Assembly: GCF_005887635.2 (NCBI RefSeq)
Contig: NZ_CP040818.1
Span: forward strand, 1,052,001 to 1,116,000
DNA from: Paroceanicella profunda
GTDB lineage: Bacteria > Pseudomonadota > Alphaproteobacteria > Rhodobacterales > Rhodobacteraceae
DNA length: 64,000 nt
Reading direction: 5' to 3'
Below, piece after piece: positions 7,840 to 15,928 of the stretch. The position numbers were made by a program, and so were the translations under genes. The notes under the pieces were generated by a model. That model made no database searches. It had not been told where the DNA came from and saw only the letters and a list, made by a program, of their open reading frames with translations. Positions within the stretch are counted from its first letter, which is position 1, and the number at the start of each line of letters is the position of its first letter.

Positions 7840-8763
7840 TCAGACCTCCTTCGCGAGTTTCTTGGCGAGCCGGCCCATCAGGCGCTCCAGCTCGGCGACA
7901 TCGGTGCCGGTGAGGCGCGGGCCCGGCGCGCGGGTGGCGGCACAGGCGATGGCCCCGCGCTTCATCAGCACGGTCTTGCGCACGGCGAGGCCCCAGCCGG
8001 GCTGCTGCTCGTGGCGCAGGATGGGCAGGTAGCGGTCGAACAGGTCCTCCGCCGCAGCCTGCTTGCCCTCCTGCCACAGGCGCACGGTCTCGACCAGCGC
8101 CTCGGGATAGGCGAAGCCGGTCATCGCGCCGTCCGCCCCGCGGGCCAGTTCCTGCGGCAGGTAGAGCCCGCCGTTGCCGCACAGGATGGAGAGGCGCGGC
8201 GCGCCCGTCGCCTCGGCCTCGCGCAGGGTGGTGATCTTGGTGAGGCCCGGGCAGTCCTCATGCTTGAGCATCACCATCTGCGGCAGGTCGGCCGAGAGCT
8301 CGAGGATGGTGCGCGAGGACACCGGGATGCCGGTGGACTGCGGGAAATCCTGGAAGACGATGGGCACGTCGCGGCCCAGCGCCCCGGCGACGGCGTGGAA
8401 ATAGGCGATCACGCGGTCCTCGCGCGGGCTGCCCTTCGAGGGGGCGACCATGAGGCCGGCGGCACCCTTCTCCATCGCGTAGAGGCCCAGCGCGGCGAGG
8501 TTGCCCAGCCCTGCGTCGGACACGCCCACCACCACAGGCAGGCTGGTGCGGGCCATCACCCGGTCGATCACGGCACGGCGCTCCTCGGGGGTGAGCTTGT
8601 CCGCCTCGCCCATCATGCCGAGGATGGTGAGGCCGGTGACCCCTGTCCCGACGTAGAAATCCACCAGCCGGTCGAGGCTGTCGAGGTCCAGCGCCCCGGT
8701 CTCGGTGAAGGGGGTGGCGCAGATGATGTAGACGCCGGATGTGGTGCGGTCGATCAGCGGCAT
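7840..8763 (-). CDS. DapA-superfamily (DHDPS/N-acetylneuraminate lyase type) aldolase
   Basis: A 307-residue TIM-barrel class I aldolase. The Schiff-base lysine is Lys167 in VMLKHEDCPG. It is probably not dihydrodipicolinate synthase: the GTTGE motif is changed to GMMGE (residues 49-53) and the catalytic Tyr of the YNxP motif is Gln138 (FQDFP). The family includes hydroxyproline, sugar-acid and 2-oxoacid lyases, so the substrate is open. It lies between an aminotransferase and an SDR in an operon that starts with pxpA, suggesting breakdown of an amino-acid-derived 2-oxoacid. The start ATG at 8761-8763 lies 11 bases after the upstream stop. Confidence 0.85.
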   Translation of the reverse strand: MPLIDRTTSGVYIICATPFTETGALDLDSLDRLVDFYVGTGVTGLTILGMMGEADKLTPEERRAVIDRVMARTSLPVVVGVSDAGLGNLAALGLYAMEKGAAGLMVAPSKGSPREDRVIAYFHAVAGALGRDVPIVFQDFPQSTGIPVSSRTILELSADLPQMVMLKHEDCPGLTKITTLREAEATGAPRLSILCGNGGLYLPQELARGADGAMTGFAYPEALVETVRLWQEGKQAAAEDLFDRYLPILRHEQQPGWGLAVRKTVLMKRGAIACAATRAPGPRLTGTDVAELERLMGRLAKKLAKEV

Positions 8764-8774
8764 TCTCGGGTTCC

Positions 8775-9626
8775 TCAGATGGCGCGCGACAGGCGGTCGG
8801 CGATGTAGATCTCGCGCAGGCGGCGGGTGACGGGGCCGGGCGTGCCGTCGCCCACGGGCCTGCCGTCCACGGAGATGACCGGCAGCACGAAGTTCGTGGC
8901 GGAGGTGATGAAGGCCTCGTCGGCGAGCTGCGCCTCGCGCAGGGTGAAGGCGCGCTCCACTACGGAAATGCCGGCGGCGCGGGCGAGATCGAGCGTGGAG
9001 GCGCGGGTGATCCCGTGCAGGATGGCGGTGGAGAGCGGCCGGGTGATCAGCGTGCCGCCCAGGACGATGTGCGCGGTGGCGGAACTGGCCTCGGTCACGG
9101 TGCCGTCCTCCACCAGCCAGGCGTCATCGGCGCCGGCGGCCTTGGCCTGCATCTTGGCCATGGAGGGGTAGAGGAGCTGCACGGTCTTGATGTCGCGGCG
9201 CGCCCAGCGCAGGTCGGGCAGCGAGATCACCGAGATGCCGCGCTCCGCCTGCGGGTTTTCCAGCACGCGCTTGGCCTGGGTGAAGAGCGAGAGCGTGGGC
9301 TCGGGCGCGGCGGGGAACACGAAGTCACGGTCGGCCGGGCCGCGGGAAATCTGGAGGTAGATCAGCCCCTCGTCGAGCGCGTTTCGCGCCACGATCTCGC
9401 GGTGCACGGCGAGCAGCTCCTCGGGCGTGAGCGGGCAGGGAATGCCGAGCTCGGAGAGCGAGCGCTGCAGCCGCGCGGCATGGCCCTCGTACTCCACCAG
9501 CTTGCCGCCGACGACACCCGTCACCTCGTAGATCGCGTCCGCGAAGAGGTAGCCGCGGTCGAAGATCGACACCTGTGCCTCGGTCTCGGGCATGAAGGCG
9601 CCCTTGTGCCAGACGGTGCGGGTCAT
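8775..9626 (-). CDS. Class IV aminotransferase, D-amino-acid-transaminase type
   Basis: A 283-residue fold-type IV PLP enzyme. The PLP lysine is Lys147 in RRDIKTVQLL, and the FDRGYLFADAIYE segment (residues 22-34) and LHGITRAS segment match D-alanine aminotransferase (Dat) more than IlvE. It would exchange the amino group between D-amino acids and 2-oxoglutarate or pyruvate. The start at 9626 overlaps the pxpA stop (ATGA). In this neighbourhood it could feed on D-amino acids released by the hydantoinase/D-carbamoylase enzymes encoded at 22-25 kb. Family assignment is strong, the stereospecificity is inferred. Confidence 0.85.
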   Translation of the reverse strand: MTRTVWHKGAFMPETEAQVSIFDRGYLFADAIYEVTGVVGGKLVEYEGHAARLQRSLSELGIPCPLTPEELLAVHREIVARNALDEGLIYLQISRGPADRDFVFPAAPEPTLSLFTQAKRVLENPQAERGISVISLPDLRWARRDIKTVQLLYPSMAKMQAKAAGADDAWLVEDGTVTEASSATAHIVLGGTLITRPLSTAILHGITRASTLDLARAAGISVVERAFTLREAQLADEAFITSATNFVLPVISVDGRPVGDGTPGPVTRRLREIYIADRLSRAI

Positions 9627-10405
9627 GCCGGGGCTCCGGGGGTGCGGAAGGGGGCGATGGCGATGCCCTCGGCCTCCAGCGCGCGGCGCAGCTCGGCGGC
9701 CATGGTCACGGCGCCCGGCGTGTCGCCGTGCATGCACAGGGTGGCGGCGGTCACCGGCAGTTTCCCGCCCCCGGTGGTGGGGATGAACCCGTCACGCACC
9801 ATGGTGAGCACCTGGTCCACGCAGTGCGCGGTGTCATGAATGACCGCGCCGGGCTGGCTGCGGGGGGTGAGCGCGCCGGCATCGGTGTAGGTGCGGTCGG
9901 CGAACACCTCGCAGGCCACGGGCAGGCCGGCGGCTTCCGCGGCGGTCATCAGCTCGGAATAGGGCAGGGTGACGAAGGTGAGCGTGGGGTCCACCGCCTG
10001 CGCGGCGCGCACGCAGACCTCGGCCAGGCCGCGGTCCTCGGCGGCCATGTTGCCCAGCGCGCCATGCGTCTTCACATGGGTGATCGGCCAGCCCAGCGCC
10101 TGCGCCATGCCCTGGATGGCGGCGATCTGGTAGATGATCTGGGCCTCCAGGTCCTCCGGGCGCTCGCCGGAGATGCGGCGGCGGCCGAAGCCGTAGAGGT
10201 CCATGAACGAGGGGTGCGCGCCCACGGCCACGCCGCGCGCCTTCGCGCCGAGAATCGTGTCGCGCATCACCGAGGGGTCGCCGGCATGGAAGCCGCAGGC
10301 CACGTTCGCGGTGGTGATCAGCTCCAGCATCGCGGTGTCGTCGCCTATGGTGTAGGCGCCGAAGCTTTCGCCCATGTCGCAGTTGAGATCGATCGAGATC
10401 GCCAT
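9623..10405 (-). CDS. pxpA: 5-oxoprolinase subunit PxpA (LamB/YcsF family)
   Basis: 260-residue LamB/YcsF-family protein; with PxpB and PxpC it forms the prokaryotic ATP-dependent 5-oxoprolinase that opens pyroglutamate to glutamate. Family hallmarks are at the N-terminus (IDLNCDMGESFGAY), then ANVACGFHAGDP, AHPSFMDLYGFGRR and VKTHGALGN. The start is ATG at 10403-10405 behind a GGAAGGGA ribosome site; the open frame extends 47 codons upstream into the promoter region. It heads the minus-strand operon. pxpB and pxpC are not adjacent but lie in the divergent operon at 13.5-15.3 kb. Confidence 0.95.
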   Translation of the reverse strand: MAISIDLNCDMGESFGAYTIGDDTAMLELITTANVACGFHAGDPSVMRDTILGAKARGVAVGAHPSFMDLYGFGRRRISGERPEDLEAQIIYQIAAIQGMAQALGWPITHVKTHGALGNMAAEDRGLAEVCVRAAQAVDPTLTFVTLPYSELMTAAEAAGLPVACEVFADRTYTDAGALTPRSQPGAVIHDTAHCVDQVLTMVRDGFIPTTGGGKLPVTAATLCMHGDTPGAVTMAAELRRALEAEGIAIAPFRTPGAPA

Positions 10406-10603
10406 GTGGCCGTCCCTTCCGTGCTGCTGCGCCGGGCAATTACCTGCCTCCGAAGCGCATAATTTCATCATTGCGTCCGCGCTGCGAAAAAATTCGGCGC
10501 TGCGTCTGGCATGTCTTGCCATACAGGTGGTATACCGAAATGACAAGAGTTCAACGGGCCCGATCCCGACGCATCGCTATCCCCAACACGGAGCCGATCT
10601 GAC
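10406..10603. promoter_or_regulatory. Divergent promoter region with GTATAC-core palindrome
   Basis: This 198-bp gap separates pxpA (minus) from the TRAP operon (plus) and is locally less GC-rich. It contains the palindrome GGTATACC at 10529-10536 within TGGTATACCG. GTATAC-centred palindromes are typical operators of FCD-type GntR regulators, and two such regulators are encoded in the plus-strand operon. A single operator here could control both directions. No start site can be fixed from sequence alone. Confidence 0.5.
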
Positions 10604-11584
10604 ATGAAACACCTGTCCCGCGCCGCCTTCGGCGCCTTCCTCGCCACCCTCGCCCTGCCCGCCGCGGCCCAGACCGCCTGGGACATGTCGGTGGTCTGGC
10701 CCGAGGGCAACTTCCACACCCAGGACGCGATGAAATTCGCCGAGGCGGTGAAGGAGGTGACCAACGGCGACGTGGTCATCACCGTGCATTCCGGCGGCGC
10801 CCTGGGCATCAAGGGCCCCGAGGGCATGGCCGCGGTGCGCGACGGGCTGGTGCCGATCGCCGACATCCTGATGAGCCAGCAGGTGGGCGAGGCGCCGGTG
10901 CTGGGCGTCGAGACCCTGCCCTACCTGGCCCCGACGATGGCCGACCTCGCGCTGCTGCACAAGTTCTACCGCCCCAAGGTGGAGGAAGTGGCCGAATCGA
11001 TGAACCAGAAGCTGCTCTACATGGTGCCCTGGCCGGGCCAGGCCGTGTACTCGAAGAACCCGATCAACACGATCGCGGATCTCGACGGCCTGCAGCTGCG
11101 CGTGGTGGACGCGAACGGGCATGACTTCTTCACCCGCCTCGGCGCCGCGCCGCTGCAGATGCCCTGGGGCGAGGTGGTGCCCTCGCTGGCCGCCGGCACC
11201 ATCTCCGGCGTGACGACCTCCTCCTCCTCGGGCGTGGACGGCGCGTTCTGGGAGTTCCTCGACAACATGAGCACCTTCAACTGGCAGGCTTCCTCCAACA
11301 TCGTCACCGTGAACCTGGACGCCTGGAACGAACTCTCCGCCGAGGACCAGGACGCGATCGAGGCCGTGGCCGAGAAGCTGGAGGGTGACTTCTGGCTGGC
11401 CAGCAAGGCCGAGGACGAGAAGAAGATCGCCGTGCTCAAGGAGCATGGCATGACCGTCACCGCCCCCTCGCCGGAGCTGAAGGCCGCCCTGATGGAGCGC
11501 GCGAAGCCGATGTGGGACGCCTTCAAGGAGCGCGTGCCCGAGGCCGCGCCCTACATCGACGCCTACCTCGCCGCGCGCCAGTAA
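10604..11584 (+). CDS. TRAP transporter solute-binding protein (DctP family)
   Basis: Periplasmic binding protein of a tripartite ATP-independent transporter. 326 residues; signal peptide of about 23 residues ending in PAAAQ-T. DctP-family features include the mid-protein LRVVDANGHDFFTRLGAAPLQMPWGEV region with the substrate-carboxylate Arg in the LQLRV segment. It opens an operon with dctQ and dctM homologues and pxpBC, so its ligand may be 5-oxoproline or a related carboxylate; this is inference from context only. The gap to dctQ carries a perfect hairpin. Confidence 0.93.
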   Translation: MKHLSRAAFGAFLATLALPAAAQTAWDMSVVWPEGNFHTQDAMKFAEAVKEVTNGDVVITVHSGGALGIKGPEGMAAVRDGLVPIADILMSQQVGEAPVLGVETLPYLAPTMADLALLHKFYRPKVEEVAESMNQKLLYMVPWPGQAVYSKNPINTIADLDGLQLRVVDANGHDFFTRLGAAPLQMPWGEVVPSLAAGTISGVTTSSSSGVDGAFWEFLDNMSTFNWQASSNIVTVNLDAWNELSAEDQDAIEAVAEKLEGDFWLASKAEDEKKIAVLKEHGMTVTAPSPELKAALMERAKPMWDAFKERVPEAAPYIDAYLAARQ

Positions 11585-11593
11585 GCCGGCACC

Positions 11594-11623
11594 GGCCGCG
11601 GGCGGCATGCCCCGCCCGCGGCC
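11594..11623 (+). other. Intra-operon hairpin between dctP and dctQ
   Basis: GGCCGCGGGCGG (11594-11605) and CCGCCCGCGGCC (11612-11623) form a perfect 12-bp stem with a 6-nt loop starting 9 bases after the dctP stop. There is no T-run. Such hairpins commonly protect the upstream mRNA and give more binding protein than membrane subunits. Confidence 0.6.
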
Positions 11624-11669
11624 CCTCCCCCTCCGCCCCCACCTTCCACGCGCCAGCCGGAGCTTTCCC

Positions 11670-12212
11670 ATGGACGAGACGAGATCCGAGCGGTTCGGGC
11701 CGCTGATCCGCGGCATCGACCGGATCACCCTTGCGGGGGGCGTGCTTGCCGCTGCCTGCCTGATGGCCCTGTTCGGCCTCATCTTCGCCGAGGTTCTGGC
11801 GCGCAACATCTGGGGCACCAGCCTGTCCTTCAGCTGGGACTACGCCGCCTACATGATGGGCGCGTGCTTCCTGCTGGCCGGCGGCAGCGCGCTGCGCGGC
11901 GGTGCGCATGTGCGGGTGACGGCGCTGCACGAGGCGGTGCCGCGCCGGGCGGTCTGGGTGATGGACCTCGCGGCCTGCGTGGTGGGGCTCGCGGTCACCG
12001 CCTTCATTCTCTGGGCCCTGGGGCACATGGCCTGGCTCTCCTTCGGGCGCGGCACCACGGCCTCCTCCGTGGTCAAGACCCCGCTGTGGATCCCGCAACT
12101 GGTGCTCGCCCTGGGCGCGCTGATCTTCGTGGCCCAGATGCTCGCCCAGCTGCTGCGGGTGCTGCGCGGCGAGACGATCATCGAGGAACCGAAAACCGAG
12201 GAGGCCGCGTGA
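11670..12212 (+). CDS. TRAP transporter small permease (DctQ family)
   Basis: 180-residue membrane protein with four predicted transmembrane segments (around residues 20-42, 55-77, 93-115 and 133-155), as usual for DctQ. The start ATG at 11670 has a GGAG about 9 bases upstream; an upstream extension to 11607 would include the hairpin and is Pro/Arg-rich. The stop overlaps the dctM start (TGATG at 12210-12214). It serves as the accessory membrane subunit between the binding protein and the large permease. Confidence 0.9.
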   Translation: MDETRSERFGPLIRGIDRITLAGGVLAAACLMALFGLIFAEVLARNIWGTSLSFSWDYAAYMMGACFLLAGGSALRGGAHVRVTALHEAVPRRAVWVMDLAACVVGLAVTAFILWALGHMAWLSFGRGTTASSVVKTPLWIPQLVLALGALIFVAQMLAQLLRVLRGETIIEEPKTEEAA

Positions 12213-13516
12213 TGGGCAAGATCGGACTCACCCTGCTGGGGCTGCTCGCCCTGCTGCTCGGCACCGGTGTCTGGGTGGGGTTGGGCCTCATCGGCGCGGG
12301 CATCGGCACGCTCGCGCTGTTCAAGCCGACGATGCCGGTGGAGAAGCTCTTCGCCCAGCAGGCCTGGAACTCCGCCGTGAGCATGGAGATGCTCGCCCTG
12401 CCGCTGTTCATCCTGATGGCCGAGATCCTGTTCCGCACCCGGCTCTCCGAGGCGCTGTTCACCGGGCTCGCGCCCTGGACCCGCCGCCTGCCGGGCCGGC
12501 TGAGCCATATCACCGTGCTCTCCTCCACGCTCTTCGCCGCCGTCTCCGGCTCCTCCGCCGCCACCACGGCCACGGTGGGGCGCATCTCGGCTTCCGAGCT
12601 GATCGGCCGCGGCTATGACCGCAACCTGATCATCGGCAGCCTCGCGGGCGCCGGCACCCTGGGCTTCCTCATCCCGCCCTCGGTGATCATGATCATCTAC
12701 GGGGTGCTGGCGGAGGAATCGATCCTCAAGCTGTTCATGGCCGGCATCCTGCCCGGCGGCCTGCTGGCGCTCTCCTACATGGGCTATCTCGGCATCCGCG
12801 CCGTCATGGATCCCTCGCTGGTGGGCGAGGCCCCGCCCCACACCACGCTGCTGGAAAAGCTCGCCGCCCTGCGCGGGCTGGGCCCGGTGCTGCTGCTCAT
12901 CCTCGCGGTGATCGGCTCCATGTACGGCGGCATCGCCTCGCCCACCGAGGCGGCCTCCGTGGGCGTGGCCGGGGCCATCCTGATCGGGCTGTTCCAGCGC
13001 ACGCTCTCGGTGAAAACCCTCGCCGAGGCCGCCTACCACGCCGCCCAGACCTCGGCGATGATCGGGCTGATCATCATCGGGGCGATGTTCCTCTCCGTCT
13101 CGCTGGGCTATCTCGGCCTGCCGCGCTACATCGCCGGCGAGATCCAGGCGCTCGGCCTCTCGCCTTTCGCGCTCATCGTGGTGCTGCTGGTGTTCTACGT
13201 CATCCTGGGCTGCCTGATGGAGGGCATGTCGTCGATCGTGATGACCCTGCCCATCACCCTGCCGCTGGTGCTCGCCGCCGGCTACGACAAGGTGTGGTTC
13301 GGCGTGTTCCTGGTGCTGGTGGTGGAGATGGCGCAGATCACGCCCCCGGTGGGGTTCAACCTCATCGTCATCCAGCGTATCACCGGCGACCGGATCGGCA
13401 CCATCGCCCGCGCGGCGCTGCCGTTCTTCTTCATCATGGCCGCCTTCGCGCTGGTGATCGCCGTTTTCCCCGGCATCGTCACCTGGCTGCCCGACACGCT
13501 CTCCGCACGGAACTGA
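12212..13516 (+). CDS. TRAP transporter large permease (DctM family)
   Basis: 434-residue transporter subunit with about 12 hydrophobic segments, including the conserved SGSSAATTATVG region, the GFLIPPSVIMIIYG segment and the EMAQITPPVGFNL segment near the C-terminus, which are DctM/TRAP signatures. It catalyses Na+-driven uptake of the ligand delivered by the DctP protein. Start by TGATG overlap with dctQ. pxpB follows after 8 bases, tying transport to 5-oxoproline metabolism. Confidence 0.93.
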   Translation: MGKIGLTLLGLLALLLGTGVWVGLGLIGAGIGTLALFKPTMPVEKLFAQQAWNSAVSMEMLALPLFILMAEILFRTRLSEALFTGLAPWTRRLPGRLSHITVLSSTLFAAVSGSSAATTATVGRISASELIGRGYDRNLIIGSLAGAGTLGFLIPPSVIMIIYGVLAEESILKLFMAGILPGGLLALSYMGYLGIRAVMDPSLVGEAPPHTTLLEKLAALRGLGPVLLLILAVIGSMYGGIASPTEAASVGVAGAILIGLFQRTLSVKTLAEAAYHAAQTSAMIGLIIIGAMFLSVSLGYLGLPRYIAGEIQALGLSPFALIVVLLVFYVILGCLMEGMSSIVMTLPITLPLVLAAGYDKVWFGVFLVLVVEMAQITPPVGFNLIVIQRITGDRIGTIARAALPFFFIMAAFALVIAVFPGIVTWLPDTLSARN

Positions 13517-13524
13517 CACCTGCC

Positions 13525-14244
13525 ATGACTCCCCGCATCCTCGCCGCCGGCGACCAGGCCCTCACCGTCGAACTCTCCTGCGAGGTGGACGAGGCGGTGA
13601 ACGCGCGGGTCATCGCGCTGGCGCGCTCCCTCGCCGACGACCCCATCCCCGGGGTGGAGGAGACGGTGCCCACCTACCGCTCGCTCCTCGTGCTCTACGA
13701 CCCCGGGGCGGTGCGCGGCGCGGCCCTGGGGCCGGCGCTGCTCGCCCGGCTGGAGACGCTCGACGTGCGCCCCGGCGCCGCCCGGCTGTGGCGCGTGCCG
13801 GTGGAATACGGCGGCGAGACCGGGCTGGACCTGGAGGAGATGGCCCGCATGAAGGAGATGAGCCCGGACGAGCTCATCGCCCTGCACGGCTCGGCCGAGT
13901 ACCGGGTGCACATGATCGGCTTCGCGCCGGGCTTCACCTATCTCGGCGGGCTGCCGGAGCGGCTGCACACCCCGCGCCGGGCCACGCCGCGCCAGGTCGT
14001 CGCCGCCTCCTCCATCGGCATCGGCGGCAAGCAGGCGAGCGTGAACTCGGTGGCCGGCCCCTCCGGCTGGCGCTTCCTCGGGCGCACGCCGCTGGTGCCC
14101 TTCGACCCTGCGCGGGAGGAGCCCTTCCTGTTCCGCGCCGGAGACCGCATCCGCTTCCACCCCGTCACGTCCGCCGAGGCCGCAAGGCTCGACGCGGCGC
14201 TGGCCCGCGGCGAAACCCCGGTCACCCCGGAGGTGGCGGCATGA
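13525..14244 (+). CDS. pxpB: 5-oxoprolinase subunit PxpB (KipI family)
   Basis: 239 residues of the KipI/allophanate-hydrolase subunit 1 family, about the usual length for PxpB. Motifs are VPTYRSLLVLYDP, VHMIGFAPGFTYLGGLP and the GIGGKQASVNSVAGPSGW block expected before the C-terminal domain. PxpB and PxpC form the ATP-dependent part of 5-oxoprolinase with PxpA. The start ATG at 13525 is 8 bases after the dctM stop; the stop overlaps pxpC (ATGA at 14241-14244). Confidence 0.95.
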   Translation: MTPRILAAGDQALTVELSCEVDEAVNARVIALARSLADDPIPGVEETVPTYRSLLVLYDPGAVRGAALGPALLARLETLDVRPGAARLWRVPVEYGGETGLDLEEMARMKEMSPDELIALHGSAEYRVHMIGFAPGFTYLGGLPERLHTPRRATPRQVVAASSIGIGGKQASVNSVAGPSGWRFLGRTPLVPFDPAREEPFLFRAGDRIRFHPVTSAEAARLDAALARGETPVTPEVAA

Positions 14245-15260
14245 GCGCGCTGCTGAAGATCCGCCGCGCCTCGCCCATGCTCACCGTGCAGGACCGCGGC
14301 CGCCGCGGGCTGCTGCATGCCGGCGTCTCCGGCTCGGGGCCCATGGACCCGCCGGCCTTCGCGCTGGCCAATGCCCTCGTGGGCAACGGGCCGGAGGCGG
14401 CGGGGCTGGAATACGCCGGCTTCGGCGGCACGTTCGAGGTCACCGCCCCGGTGCGCATCGCCGTCACCGGCGGCGAGGCGCAGCTGAGCCGCGACGGCGC
14501 CGCCCTCGCCCCCTGGGAGAGCCATGAGCTCGCCCCCGGCCAGGTGCTCGGCGTCGGCGCGCTGAAGGACGCGGTCTGGGGCTACCTCGCCGTCTCGGGC
14601 GGCATCGAGACCCCCCCGGTGCTGGGCGCCCGCGCCACCCACCTGCGCACCGGCCTCGGCGGCCACGAAGGCCGCGCCCTGCGCGAGGGCGACGACCTGC
14701 CCCTGGGCGAGACCGCCATCGGTCCCTGCCTGCGCCTGCGCAGCCCCCTGCCGCGCGGCACCGGCCCGATCCGCGTGGTGCCCGGCCCGCAGGACGAGTT
14801 CTTCGACGAGGCCGCCTGGGCGGCCTTCGCCGGCGGCAGCTTCACCGTCTCCGCCACGCGCGACCGCATGGCCACCGCGCTGGAGGGCCAGGAGATCCGC
14901 GCCGCGAAGGGGCATGACATCGTCTCAGACGGCACGCCGCTGGGCTCGGTGCAGGTGCCCGGCTCCGGCCGGCCCATCGTGCTGATGGCCGAGCGGCAGA
15001 CCACAGGCGGCTATCCCAAGATCGCCACCGTCGCCTCGGCCGACCTGCCGCGCCTCGCGCAAACCCCCAGCGGCGGGGCGCTGAGCTTCACGAGGGTGAG
15101 CCGGGAGGAGGCGGAGGAGGCGGCGCTGGCCGCGCGCCGCGCCCTCGCCCGGGCCATCGACACGCTGGCACCCAAGGGCAGCCTGCAGCTCAGCTCGGAA
15201 TACCTGCTGTCGGTCAACCTGATCGACGGCGTGGTGGGGCCGGAAGCGGCCGAGCCATGA
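14241..15260 (+). CDS. pxpC: 5-oxoprolinase subunit PxpC (KipA/biotin-dependent carboxyltransferase family)
   Basis: 339 residues of the KipA/UPF0271-associated family. It opens with the VQDRGRRGLLHAGVSGSGPMDP motif characteristic of KipA/urea-amidolyase-like subunits, then GLEYAGFGGTFEV and the VPGPQDEFFD block, ending with RQTTGGYPKIATVASADLPR. With PxpA and PxpB it forms 5-oxoprolinase. ATGA overlaps link it to pxpB upstream and to the gntR gene downstream. Confidence 0.95.
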   Translation: MSALLKIRRASPMLTVQDRGRRGLLHAGVSGSGPMDPPAFALANALVGNGPEAAGLEYAGFGGTFEVTAPVRIAVTGGEAQLSRDGAALAPWESHELAPGQVLGVGALKDAVWGYLAVSGGIETPPVLGARATHLRTGLGGHEGRALREGDDLPLGETAIGPCLRLRSPLPRGTGPIRVVPGPQDEFFDEAAWAAFAGGSFTVSATRDRMATALEGQEIRAAKGHDIVSDGTPLGSVQVPGSGRPIVLMAERQTTGGYPKIATVASADLPRLAQTPSGGALSFTRVSREEAEEAALAARRALARAIDTLAPKGSLQLSSEYLLSVNLIDGVVGPEAAEP

Positions 15261-15928
15261 GCCCGCTGTCGCTGGCCCGCCAGGCCCATGCCCGCATCAT
15301 CGAGATGATCTTCTCCGGCGCCATCGCCCCCGGCGACGCCCTGCAGGAGGCGAAGCTGGGCGATGTGCTGGAGATGTCGCGCACCCCGGTGCGCGAGGCG
15401 ATCAAGCGCATCGAGGCGGAGGGGCTGGCGGCCCGCGACGGGCGCTTCCTGCGCGTGCGCAGGCTCACCCGCGCGGAGGTGGAGGAGATCTTCTTCCTGC
15501 GCGGCGCGCTGGAGAGCTACAGCGCCGGCGCCGCCACCTCCCTCCCCGCCGCCGATCTCGACGCCATCGAGGCCCGCATCCGCGCCCTGATGGACACCGG
15601 CCCCGAGGCAGGCAGCCCCGGCGAGGAGGAGGAGGAGGGCGAGGAGCACTGGCGGGTGGACAACGCCTTCCACCGCCTGCTCGCCGGCGCCACCGGCAAT
15701 GCCGTCCTGCTGCGCACGGTCGACGACCTGCGCCTGCGCACCTGCATGTTCGACCACACCCAGGTGCCCGAGCGCTTCCGTCGCGGCTGCGAGGAGCACC
15801 TGCGCATTCTCGACGCCCTGCGCGCCGCCGACGGCCCCGCCGCCGCGCGCCTGATGGCCGCCCATGTGGCCGGCGCGCGCGACGCCATCCTCGCCCGTAT
15901 CGACACTCTCTCCGGACAGACCCGATGA
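15257..15928 (+). CDS. GntR-family regulator, FCD subfamily (first of two in the operon)
   Basis: 223-residue transcription factor: N-terminal winged helix (residues about 5-70, with the RTPVREAIKRIEAEGL recognition region) and C-terminal all-helical FCD ligand domain with the metal/ligand positions VDNAFHRLL, EEHLRIL and AAHVAGARD. An acidic EEEEEGEE insert (about residues 122-130) interrupts the FCD domain. Start and stop overlap neighbours (ATGA on both sides). It likely controls its own operon, perhaps through the GTATAC palindrome at 10529; effector unknown. Confidence 0.92.
   Translation: MSPLSLARQAHARIIEMIFSGAIAPGDALQEAKLGDVLEMSRTPVREAIKRIEAEGLAARDGRFLRVRRLTRAEVEEIFFLRGALESYSAGAATSLPAADLDAIEARIRALMDTGPEAGSPGEEEEEGEEHWRVDNAFHRLLAGATGNAVLLRTVDDLRLRTCMFDHTQVPERFRRGCEEHLRILDALRAADGPAAARLMAAHVAGARDAILARIDTLSGQTR

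Noticed and set aside
7840-8763. Dihydrodipicolinate synthase (dapA)
   Set aside because: Catalytic YNxP tyrosine and the GTTGE motif are changed, and the context is catabolic rather than lysine synthesis.
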